Made by a program: the position numbers and the translations under genes. A stretch of DNA of 47,739 nucleotides. Origin: Lachnospiraceae bacterium. GTDB taxonomy: Bacteria; Bacillota_A; Clostridia; Lachnospirales; Lachnospiraceae. Below, piece after piece: positions 25,791-31,411 of the stretch. The notes under the pieces were generated by a model. The model saw nothing but the letters and a program-made list of their open reading frames with translations. It did not search any database and had not been told where the DNA came from. The stretch lies in assembly GCA_009911175.1 (NCBI GenBank), contig QXWX01000057.1, positions 1-47,739 of the forward strand, in the 5' to 3' direction. Numbering within the stretch: the first letter of the stretch is position 1; each line of letters begins with the position of its first letter.

Positions 25791-25806
25791 ATGGGGGGGA
25801 AAGGAT

Positions 25807-26427
25807 ATGAGTGTTGGAAGAGTTGAGATGGATGATGGAAGGAAGCAATATATTCCATACGCAAATTTAGGTGCTGAGGGAGGCGCGGAACCGGAATATG
25901 TTTATATAGAGCGGTTCATCAGGACGGAGACGCTGCTTGAAAAATGGAATTTGACAGATGCAGGAGGAAGAGATTTACCTGGGTATACGGAAATCAGAGC
26001 GAATATGTACAATGCTGTTACTGGGGAATATTTAGGAAAGATGCAGCGGCCATCGAACAATAAACAGTATGAAATGAGATATACGCCGCTATCATTTATC
26101 ACCGTTCCGTATAGCTATATTAGTATAGGCGATCCCTGGCCGGTTATATCAGCAAGTTTTGGAATAGATTTTTTTGCGAATGTTGGGGTCTATGTTAATT
26201 TGCTACATGGTGTATTTATATTTCGAAACGTGAAGAAACTGTCGGAATGTCCTTTATACACATGGTATAAATCATATCATTCATCTACCGATACACAAGA
26301 GGGCTTTAAAGGTTCATATCCAGCTTTTCTATTTAGAGCACTTTTGAAGAAAATCGAAAATAGCGATCCGATGTTCTTGGATACATCAACGAAGAAATTG
26401 GCAGACGCAGAAAGCACGCTATACTGA
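25807..26427 (+). CDS. Putative receptor-binding/tail-tip protein, paralogue 1 (intact)
   Basis: 206 residues, starting at ATG 25807 after a G7 tract and AAAGGAT. It shares with the next two genes an N-terminus (MSVGRVEMDDGRKQYIPYA), then EYVYIERFIRTETLLEKWNL, YNAVTGEYLG, TPLSFITVPYSYI, FFANVGVYVNLLHGVFIFRN, LYTWYKSYHSS, YPAFLFRALLKKIEN and a final DAESTLY. Unlike its paralogues, the position of their G run is replaced by GAEGGAE codons, so the frame is fixed. AT-richer than the tail genes. Placement after the fibre and before the holin suggests an adhesin; no domain family is recognised. Confidence 0.7.
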   Translation: MSVGRVEMDDGRKQYIPYANLGAEGGAEPEYVYIERFIRTETLLEKWNLTDAGGRDLPGYTEIRANMYNAVTGEYLGKMQRPSNNKQYEMRYTPLSFITVPYSYISIGDPWPVISASFGIDFFANVGVYVNLLHGVFIFRNVKKLSECPLYTWYKSYHSSTDTQEGFKGSYPAFLFRALLKKIENSDPMFLDTSTKKLADAESTLY

Positions 26428-26443
26428 TACGAGGAGGGTTAAA

Positions 26444-27035
26444 ATGAGTATTGGAAGGATAGAACTTATAGATGGACAGAAACAATTTAAGCAATATGAT
26501 TCTGGCGGGGGGGGGTAAAAAGAACTCTAATTCACAGTATATGTACATAGAGAAATTTGTAAAAACGGAAGTTTTACTTAATAATTATCCACTGCTAGAT
26601 AAAGAGTATGTTAATGTATATGCAAAGAAATATGATTTCGATACAGGAGAATATCTCGGCAATACCAGCGCGGATTCAGACAAATTAAGATGTACACCAT
26701 TGTCGTTCTGCATGATTCCATTTTCAGATATACTCGGTACGTTATATCCAGATACAAAGCATATTGTCGGCATTGACTTCTTTTCGTATATAGGAATCGG
26801 AGTTGAAATGAGCAGCGGTGAGTTTAGATTTAAAAATCAAAAGAAACTTTCAGAAAATCCGTTTTTTACTTGGTATAAAACATATTCAGGAAGTACGAAT
26901 TTAACTGTAAGCGGGCTAAAAGAGAATTATCCGGCAATGTTATTTCGTGGGCTTTTGTTAGAACTAAAAACTGACAATTTAATGTATATCAAGGGTGGAA
27001 CAAAGAAACTAGAAAACGCAGATGAATATATTTAG
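26444..27035 (+). CDS. Putative receptor-binding protein, paralogue 2; out of frame at a G9 tract (phase OFF)
   Basis: Good ribosome site GAGGAGGG and ATG 26444 begin MSIGRIELIDGQKQFKQYDS, but nine Gs at 26507-26515 run into TAA at 26516, giving a 24-residue peptide. In the +1-offset frame an ORF continues to 27035 with SQYMYIEKFVKTEVLL, FFSYIGIGVEMSSGEFRFKN and YPAMLFRGLLLELKT, all collinear with paralogue 1. With eight Gs the two parts join into a 196-residue protein. An internal ATG (26472) is in frame with the C-terminal part in the present state but lacks a clear ribosome site. Interpretation: contingency gene in OFF state; alternatives are transcriptional slippage or sequencing error. 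Confidence 0.75.
26507..26515 (+). repeat. Poly-G (G9) tract, candidate phase-variation switch
   Basis: C followed by nine Gs and TAAAA. Codons GGG GGG GGG TAA close the frame; eight or eleven Gs give GGT AAA AAG and continue into the conserved domain. Confidence 0.8.
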
Positions 27036-27045
27036 GGAGGTATGT

Positions 27046-27646
27046 ATGAGCATAGGCAGAATAGAAATCGTCGATGGAGAAAAACAATTCGTTCCGTATG
27101 CTGATTCAGGGGGGGGGTAATAATTCAGCATCAGAATATGTATACATAGAAAAACTTTTGAAAACAGAAACTTTGTTAAGCGAATGGAACTTGGCTTATG
27201 ATGATGCAGATAGCAAAACTACTATTTATCCCAGGATGTATAATGTTCTTACAGGAGAGTATATAGCGAAAAATTCTGGTGGAGATAATTATATTATAGA
27301 ATACGTTCCTTTATCATTTAACGTTATCCCTTTTTATGATATATTTGGAACTATTTATCCAGTAAAAAGTACAATCATTACCGCTGGATTTTTTTCGTAC
27401 ATTGGAATTGATGTTGATTTGACACAGGGTGTGTTTAAATTTACAAATCAGAGAAAATTAACGGAAAATCCAATTTATACATGGTTTAAGAACTATATTT
27501 ATAAGACGGGGAATGTAGATGATTTAAAAAAATCCTATCCAGCAATGCTGTTCCGAGGATTCTTGAGGAAACTTGAAGTGAATGATCCGATGTATATAAA
27601 ACCAGGAACAAAGACGTTGGATGATGCAGAAAGCGATATGTATTAG
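27046..27646 (+). CDS. Putative receptor-binding protein, paralogue 3; out of frame at a G9 tract (phase OFF)
   Basis: ATG 27046 after TTAGGGAGGTATGT starts MSIGRIEIVDGEKQFVPYAD, then S and nine Gs (27109-27117) run into TAATAA. The remaining ORF to 27646 in the other frame carries SASEYVYIEKLLKTETLLSE, YNVLTGEYI, FFSYIGIDVDLTQGVFKFTN, IYTWFKNYIY and YPAMLFRGFLRKLEV, ending DAESDMY like paralogue 1. Removing one G joins them into 199 residues. ATG 27074 lies in the C-terminal frame but has no obvious ribosome site. Same switch position as paralogue 2, although the flanking DNA has diverged. Confidence 0.75.
27109..27117 (+). repeat. Poly-G (G9) tract, second candidate phase-variation switch
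   Basis: TCA followed by nine Gs and TAATAATTC. Eight Gs give GGT AAT AAT TCA and restore the reading frame; nine give a stop. Confidence 0.8.
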
Positions 27647-27674
27647 GGAAGTTGATTGTGAAAGGATGGTAAAA

Positions 27675-28100
27675 ATGAAGGAAAAAATTTGTACAGTTAT
27701 TGGATTGATCGGGAGTTTTGTTGCTTCTTTATTAGGTGGATGGGATGCCGGATTGAAGACATTGATTTTGTTTATGGGAATTGATTATGTATCAGGTTTC
27801 TTGGTTGCAGGGGTTTTTCATAACAGCAACAAAACAAGTACGGGAACACTGGAAAGCGTTGTTGGGTGGAAAGGTCTTTGCAGGAAAGGCATGGTTCTGC
27901 TGTTTGTATTAATCGCATACCGCCTCGACCTTGCTTTAGGCGTGGAATATATTCGGGATGCGGTAATTATTGGATTCATGGCTAATGAATTAATCAGCAT
28001 CGTAGAGAATGCCGGCTTGATGGGACTGCCGCTTCCGGAGGCGATTATAAAAGCAATTGATATTCTGACCAAGAAAGCAGAGAGTGAGAACAAAAAATAA
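27675..28100 (+). CDS. Phage holin (toxin secretion/lysis holin family)
   Basis: 141 residues, membrane protein that times lysis by permeabilising the inner membrane. Hydrophobic segments at about 4-22 (ICTVIGLIGSFVASLLGGWD), 28-46 (LILFMGIDYVSGFLVAGVF), 72-95 (MVLLFVLIAYRLDLALGV) and a further one around 100-118. 'G-W-D-x-x-x-x-x-L-x-x-x-x-x-x-D-Y-x-x-G' and 'S-x-x-G-x-x-G-x-x-x-K' are typical of the TcdE-like holin_4 family. The hydrophilic C-terminus ends KKAESENKK. ATG 27675 chosen over the upstream in-frame start. Followed by the endolysin. Confidence 0.92.
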   Translation: MKEKICTVIGLIGSFVASLLGGWDAGLKTLILFMGIDYVSGFLVAGVFHNSNKTSTGTLESVVGWKGLCRKGMVLLFVLIAYRLDLALGVEYIRDAVIIGFMANELISIVENAGLMGLPLPEAIIKAIDILTKKAESENKK

Positions 28101-28137
28101 TGGCTTCGTATCAAGTACATAGTAAGTGACACATATT

Positions 28138-28153
28138 ATTGCGCCGGCGCAAT
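28138..28153. repeat. 16-bp perfect palindrome before the endolysin
   Basis: ATTGCGCCGGCGCAAT is a perfect GC-rich palindrome ending 13 bp before the endolysin ATG, just upstream of its AAAGGAG ribosome site. It could form a short stem that limits ribosome access or stabilises the mRNA end after the holin gene. Confidence 0.5.
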
Positions 28154-28166
28154 GAAAGGAGAAAAA

Positions 28167-29123
28167 ATGTTAAAGAAACAAGTAGCGGTTGAAATAATGA
28201 AGCATTTGGTAACACATGATTGGCATGGATACAGCCAGATCTCCCGCTGGGGAGATGGTGAGGGAAAGTGTGACGTACAAACGGGTGCTGGTACTTATCA
28301 GGTCGAACAGGGGGACAGGGACTGCAGCTCCGCCATTATTTCCGCCTATGAAGCCGCTGGAATATCTTGCGGCAGCGCTACATACACCGGTAACATGCGG
28401 CAGTTGATGTGTGGTACCGGGAATTTCAGATGGCATCCAATATCTTCTGGGTATATCGCACAGGCCGGTGATGTTTATCTGAATGAAGTTAATCATACCG
28501 CGATGTGTCTCTCTGCAGAGCCAGATATCCTGATGGAATTTTCCATAAGTGAAAACGGCGGAATTGACGGAGCCGAAGGGGACCAGACGGGGGATGAAAG
28601 CAATATCCATGCATATTATGATTATCCGTGGGATGGCATTCTGGAATGTATCAATACAGAAGAGGCCGGGGCCGGCGGTGATTCTGCTGTAGAGATAATG
28701 AAAGCAGATATTCCTGTACCGGAATACCGTGTTTATACTGCGGAGGACGGCTGGCTGGAATGGATGCACGGCCTGTCCTGCTCAGACGGTTGTGGTGATG
28801 ACTTTGCAGGAATCCCTGGACACCTGATCCGGAACGTACAGATTGAGAATCTTGGCCCTGGGGGATGGTATCGGCTGAACATGAAACATCAGGGAGAGCT
28901 GGAAAGGAACCAACAGAATCCGGATCTGTCGGATTACGTCATTGGCTTGACTGCGTATTACGATACACCTGATCCGGACGCTACGGGATATTACAGGGCA
29001 AAATACCGGGTCGCATCGTCTGGAATGGATTATCTGAAATGGGAATATGACGATGAAGACGGAGGCGCCGGTGATGATGTCAACGGTGTGGATCGGCTGC
29101 AGCTTACGCTGGATAAGGAATGA
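28167..29123 (+). CDS. Endolysin (NlpC/P60-CHAP-like peptidase) with C-terminal binding domain
   Basis: About 318 residues. It cleaves peptidoglycan peptides to release phage. The N-terminal domain (1 to about 165) has DRDCSSAIISAYEAAG with the catalytic Cys at about residue 53 and NEVNHTAMCLS with His at about 110, plus GDVYLNEV and DGILECI. The C-terminal part (about 185-318) contains TAEDGWLEWMHGLSCSDGCG, HLIRNVQIENLGPGGWYRLN and YYRAKYRVASSGMDYLKWEY, possibly a cell-wall binding beta domain. ATG 28167 follows AAAGGAG; ATG 28152 overlaps that site. No signal peptide, so it depends on the holin. Confidence 0.87.
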   Translation: MLKKQVAVEIMKHLVTHDWHGYSQISRWGDGEGKCDVQTGAGTYQVEQGDRDCSSAIISAYEAAGISCGSATYTGNMRQLMCGTGNFRWHPISSGYIAQAGDVYLNEVNHTAMCLSAEPDILMEFSISENGGIDGAEGDQTGDESNIHAYYDYPWDGILECINTEEAGAGGDSAVEIMKADIPVPEYRVYTAEDGWLEWMHGLSCSDGCGDDFAGIPGHLIRNVQIENLGPGGWYRLNMKHQGELERNQQNPDLSDYVIGLTAYYDTPDPDATGYYRAKYRVASSGMDYLKWEYDDEDGGAGDDVNGVDRLQLTLDKE

Positions 29124-29164
29124 GATCTATATTGAAATTTAGAGGGAAATATTTGAAATTGTAC

Positions 29165-29209
29165 TTGACTTTTGCATACCAAAAGTATATATTTATGGTA
29201 TGCAAAAGT
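29165..29209 (+). promoter_or_regulatory. Promoter with 14-bp inverted-repeat operator for the RHH gene
   Basis: TTGACT (29165-29170), 17-bp spacer, TATATT (29188-29193). A perfect inverted repeat, ACTTTTGCATACCA (29168-29181) and TGGTATGCAAAAGT (29196-29209), flanks the -10. A repressor bound there would block RNA polymerase; the ribbon-helix-helix gene just downstream is the natural candidate (autoregulation). Confidence 0.78.
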
Positions 29210-29220
29210 GAGGTGATAAA

Positions 29221-29382
29221 GTGAAAAAAATGGGACGTCCTACAGATAGCCCGAAACAAATTCAGATAGCTGTAAGATTTGATAGTGAGACATTACAGAT
29301 TTTAGATGAATATTGTGATAAAGAAAAGATAAGCAGGGCAGAGGGCACTAGGAGGGCTGTCAGAAAACTGAAAAAAAAATAG
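29221..29382 (+). CDS. Ribbon-helix-helix (CopG/Arc-type) repressor, 53 aa
   Basis: Too short for a standard ORF list. GTG 29221 follows GAGGTGAT. The protein reads MGRPTDSPKQIQIAVRFD (after MKK), then ETLQILDEYCDKEKISRAEG and TRRAVRKLKKK: a beta strand followed by two helices, the CopG/Arc fold. Such 'MGRPTD-x-P-K' proteins are common in Clostridial mobile elements. It lies 11 bp after a promoter overlapping a large palindrome, so it is probably autoregulated and could help hold lysogeny or control the antirepressor downstream. Confidence 0.75.
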   Translation: MKKMGRPTDSPKQIQIAVRFDSETLQILDEYCDKEKISRAEGTRRAVRKLKKK

Positions 29383-29421
29383 AACAACCGTAGCACCGAC
29401 CAAAGTACAAACGGCTGTTCT
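29381..29421. repeat. Inverted repeat after the RHH gene
   Basis: AGAACAACCGT (29381-29391) and ACGGCTGTTCT (29411-29421) are complementary with one wobble position, separated by 19 bp. On the + strand no T run follows. On the - strand a run of nine Ts follows (A9 at 29371-29379), so it could terminate leftward transcription. Confidence 0.4.
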
Positions 29422-29506
29422 GCATGAGGAATATCCTCTACGAAATATTGTATCATAGCAGGGTATTCCTTTCAAGAATTAATTTTTGAAAGGAGGTTTT
29501 ATTTCT

Positions 29507-30076
29507 ATGAGAGAAATAGAACAAACTTTGAGTTCTGTTGAAGTAGCAGAAATGGTGGGAAAACAACATAAAGATTTGATGCGCGACATTAAGAGATACA
29601 CTAAGCAAATGTGGAATGCTATTGAAGAATGTGGAGGAGAGCGCAATTTTGCGCCCACCGATTTTTTTAGAGAATCTACTTATAGGACAGAGCAAAACAA
29701 AGAGCTTCCCTGTTATCGTATAACGAAAAAAGGCTGTGAATTTATCGCCCACAAGCTGACAGGGACAAAAGGAACTGTTTTCACCGCCAGATACATAAAC
29801 CGTTTCCACGAGATGGAAACAGAACTCTCAACCGGAGCGAATCAGGAGCTGTTGCTTTATTTGAAGGACAAGTTGGAGCGGCAGTAGGCTGTTCTGGCAG
29901 ACATTAAAAGCCAGACGAAGGTACGGGGGTATTTGCAGACAATAACACAGAATACAGTTCAAAGCGAGTATAAAAAAGAAATAGGAATGAGAGTGGAAGC
30001 AAGTATGGATATAGAGTATTTGCGGGCGGTATACACATTTGCAAAGCATTATCCGAATAAAAGTGTTGTTGTGTAA
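29507..30076 (+). pseudogene. Rha-family antirepressor, interrupted by an in-frame TAG
   Basis: ATG 29507 after GAAAGGAGG. The first 126 residues are a Rha-type N-terminal domain: SVEVAEMVGKQHKDLMRDIK, NFAPTDFFRESTYRTEQNKE, CYRITKKGCEFIAHKLTGTK, FTARYINRFHEMETEL. TAG at 29885-29887 stops it after KLERQ, but the same frame continues for 62 codons (AVLADIKSQTKVRGYLQTIT, EYKKEIGMRVEAS, EYLRAVYTFAKHYPNKSVVV) to TAA 30074-30076, which looks like the normal C-terminal domain. A GAG-to-TAG change would explain it. The short product may still be active as the conserved domain is complete. Confidence 0.75.
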
Positions 30077-30094
30077 AATATGAAAATGGGAAAG

Positions 30095-30120
30095 AGAGCT
30101 TGGAAACAGGCTCTTTTTCT
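30095..30120 (+). terminator. Rho-independent terminator after the antirepressor
   Basis: AGAGCTTG, loop GAAA, CAGGCTCT, then TTTTCT. Eight-base stem with one T-G pair. Marks the end of phage transcription at the right end of the prophage. Confidence 0.8.
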
Positions 30121-30147
30121 GTGCAGAAAAAGGATAGGTGATATCAT

Positions 30148-30201
30148 TTGGCGGCAAAAAAGATAGGGGATCTGATTACGCTGGCGGTGAAAAAAATTTA
30201 A
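30148..30201 (+). other. Very short reading frame near the prophage end
   Basis: TTG 30148 preceded by AAGGATAGGTGAT opens LAAKKIGDLITLAVKKI and stops at 30199. The ribosome site and regular codons suggest the start of a gene cut short, but 17 residues are not enough to name a family. The rest of 30121-30287 shows no gene. Confidence 0.2.
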
Positions 30202-30279
30202 TCAGGATGCCACGAGCTATAATAAGACATTATCCTTATTAAAATCAGAAGTCCCTATTTTCATGCAATTGAAAATTTC

Positions 30280-30312
30280 TATCTGTTTTAGTAATTCGGC
30301 CCACCAAACTGC
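30280..30312. other. Probable prophage attachment junction (attR) inside cotJC
   Basis: CotJC similarity on the - strand runs through codons for QFGGP (30297-30311) and is lost after that, with TAA at 30288-30290. The crossover should lie in or beside the CAGTTTGGTGGGCCG core (read on the - strand). The partner site is outside the window, so the core length cannot be determined. Confidence 0.55.
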
Positions 30313-30392
30313 GATATAATCACCTGTGCCATCTCCGGATTTGTCTGGGTGATCTTCACCGGATACTGCAGTCTTTTTTCATAATTCCACAT
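30288..30392 (-). pseudogene. cotJC: cotJC 5' fragment, interrupted by the prophage
   Basis: Read on the - strand from ATG 30392 it gives MWNYEKRLQYPVKITQTNPE, then MAQVIISQFGGPNY and a stop: 34 residues. CotJC (spore-coat manganese-catalase-like protein) is about 190 residues and starts M-W-x-Y-E-K-x-L-Q-Y-P-V-K with G-G-P-(D)-G-E-L following, so only the N-terminus is here. The break coincides with the prophage edge. The remaining ~155 codons should lie beyond the left end of the window. Third gene of cotJABC; in the lysogen the protein cannot be made unless the prophage excises. Confidence 0.87.
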
Positions 30393-30395
30393 AAA

Positions 30396-30665
30396 TCAGC
30401 ATCCCCCTTCCTGCCATGGCCATGGCTCATTGATCCAGTTCCATTTTTCGCAGTCGGAACAGACCGCGGTGTCGATCGTCAGAGGTCCGAAGTTCTCTGC
30501 GTATTCCTTCAGCGCTTCGTTGCGCATGCAGCTGTATTTTCGGAAAAATTCCATTGCCTCTTCATCGCACGGATGGGTGTCCAGATAAAGCTTCACGTCA
30601 TCGACCGCAAAGCTGACTTCATTGATGTGGTTCAGCAGATCTGCCCTGCAGGTGAAATTTTTCAT
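30396..30665 (-). CDS. cotJB: Spore coat protein CotJB
   Basis: 89 residues. NFTCRADLLNHINEVSFAVD, DVKLYLDTHPCDEEAMEFFR, ALKEYAENFGPLTIDTA and KWNWINEPWPWQEGG match CotJB ('L-d-T-H-P-x-d-x-x-A-l-x-x-f', 'Y-x-x-x-f-G-P-L', C-terminal W-x-W-x-x-x-P-W-P-W). It is produced in the mother cell and assembles with CotJC in the coat. It overlaps cotJA by 4 bp and ends just before the cotJC start, so the operon order is intact. Confidence 0.93.
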   Translation of the reverse strand: MKNFTCRADLLNHINEVSFAVDDVKLYLDTHPCDEEAMEFFRKYSCMRNEALKEYAENFGPLTIDTAVCSDCEKWNWINEPWPWQEGGC

Positions 30666-31063
30666 CGTTTCCAGCCCCCTCTCCCAAGAAACGGTTTGTT
30701 CAGTTCTTCAAAGATGGTGCCTGCGCAGAAACCTTCGCAGATATCGGAAATTCCGCACCAGGTCTGCCAGGGGACATATGCCATGGCAATGGGCATGCCG
30801 TAAAGCGGGTCATCCATCATGCGGGCACAGCTTTTCGGAACCTTGCGTTCCCGGCATTCGGCCGCCTCTTTTGCCTCCGGTACAGGCGCGCAGCATCCGC
30901 AGTCCTCCCTCTGCATGGGCTCCATTCTGGGTGCCGGTTCACAGCAGCGTGTATCCATCTGCGGAGCGGAGGACTGGCATCCCGTATGCATGCCGGGGCT
31001 GTGGCGCATCGGACGCATATTGCCCTGGCGTCCATAACGCATATTGTTTTGATAATTCGCCAT
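30662..31063 (-). CDS. cotJA: Spore coat associated protein CotJA (with long N-terminal extension)
   Basis: 133 residues. The C-terminal ~55 residues (DDPLYGMPIAMAYVPWQTWC, GISDICEGFCAGTIFEELNK, PFLGRGG) are the CotJA core, with the typical 'P-x-x-G-x-x-x-A-x-x-Y-V-P-x-Q' and 'L-x-x-P-F'. The first ~75 residues are Met/Arg/Cys/Pro-rich (RQGNMRPMRHSPGMHTGCQ, CCEPAPRM, CGCCAPVPE), longer than the Bacillus protein, a common coat-protein feature. Strong ribosome site GGAAGGAG. First gene of cotJABC. Confidence 0.9.
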   Translation of the reverse strand: MANYQNNMRYGRQGNMRPMRHSPGMHTGCQSSAPQMDTRCCEPAPRMEPMQREDCGCCAPVPEAKEAAECRERKVPKSCARMMDDPLYGMPIAMAYVPWQTWCGISDICEGFCAGTIFEELNKPFLGRGGWKR

Positions 31064-31145
31064 TTGCGATTACTCCTTCCAAGATTCGGTTTACAATAAT
31101 ATACTATGGAAAAAAGACAAAAAAGGTTCCTTTCAAAAAATTACG

Positions 31146-31174
31146 TTGTTTTTATAAATAAAAAAAGCTATAAT
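31146..31174 (+). promoter_or_regulatory. Promoter upstream of asnB
   Basis: TTGTTT, 17-bp spacer, TATAAT (31169-31174). It would give a leader of about 230 nt before asnB. The leader contains a GCCGC-TTT-GCGGC stem (about 31291-31306) and other GC-rich inverted segments, but no T-box or clear riboswitch was recognised. Confidence 0.6.
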
Positions 31175-31411
31175 AATGAAGGATTAATTTCTGTTTCCAG
31201 TAAAAATCTAATGACAGTCTTGTATTGTTTGTCGTGGAAAACAGAATTTATGGGAATAATAGTTACGAATCACAGCCGTATGAGAAAATATGCCGCTTTG
31301 CGGCTGCGGCCGGCGCAATATTTACGGCAGATTTCATCGGCCGTGAGTATCATTGAAATTTTACGAATGAAAGATTCAGGCCAGATTACGGGATAAAGGA
31401 GATAAGGATTT

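Larger units (their letters stand above)
1..30290 (+). mobile_element. Prophage (lambda-like head, P2/Mu-like contractile tail), right part; left end outside window
   Basis: A continuous run of + strand phage genes: early genes, terminase, portal, protease, capsid, sheath, tube, tape measure, baseplate, fibres, holin, endolysin, repressor and antirepressor. The right boundary is set by truncated cotJC: its N-terminal codons (- strand) are intact up to about 30294 and stop at 30288. No integrase or recombinase is visible, so it is expected beyond the left edge. Head genes resemble lambda (Nu1/gpA terminase, gpW, lambda-type portal) and tail genes resemble P2/Mu (sheath, tube, E/E', X, D, V, U, W, J, I), so the particle should be a myovirus-like mosaic. 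The exact right end is inferred from where CotJC similarity stops. Confidence 0.93.

Noticed and set aside
25774..25806. Upstream start for the first adhesin paralogue
   Set aside because: Both other paralogues begin at the MS-I-G-R position; the upstream codons lie in the fibre gene and lack a ribosome site.
30202..30300. tRNA gene as attachment site
   Set aside because: No cloverleaf; the junction is inside cotJC instead.
31175..31411. T-box or riboswitch in the asnB leader
   Set aside because: No T-box core or specifier-like structure seen; only short GC stems.
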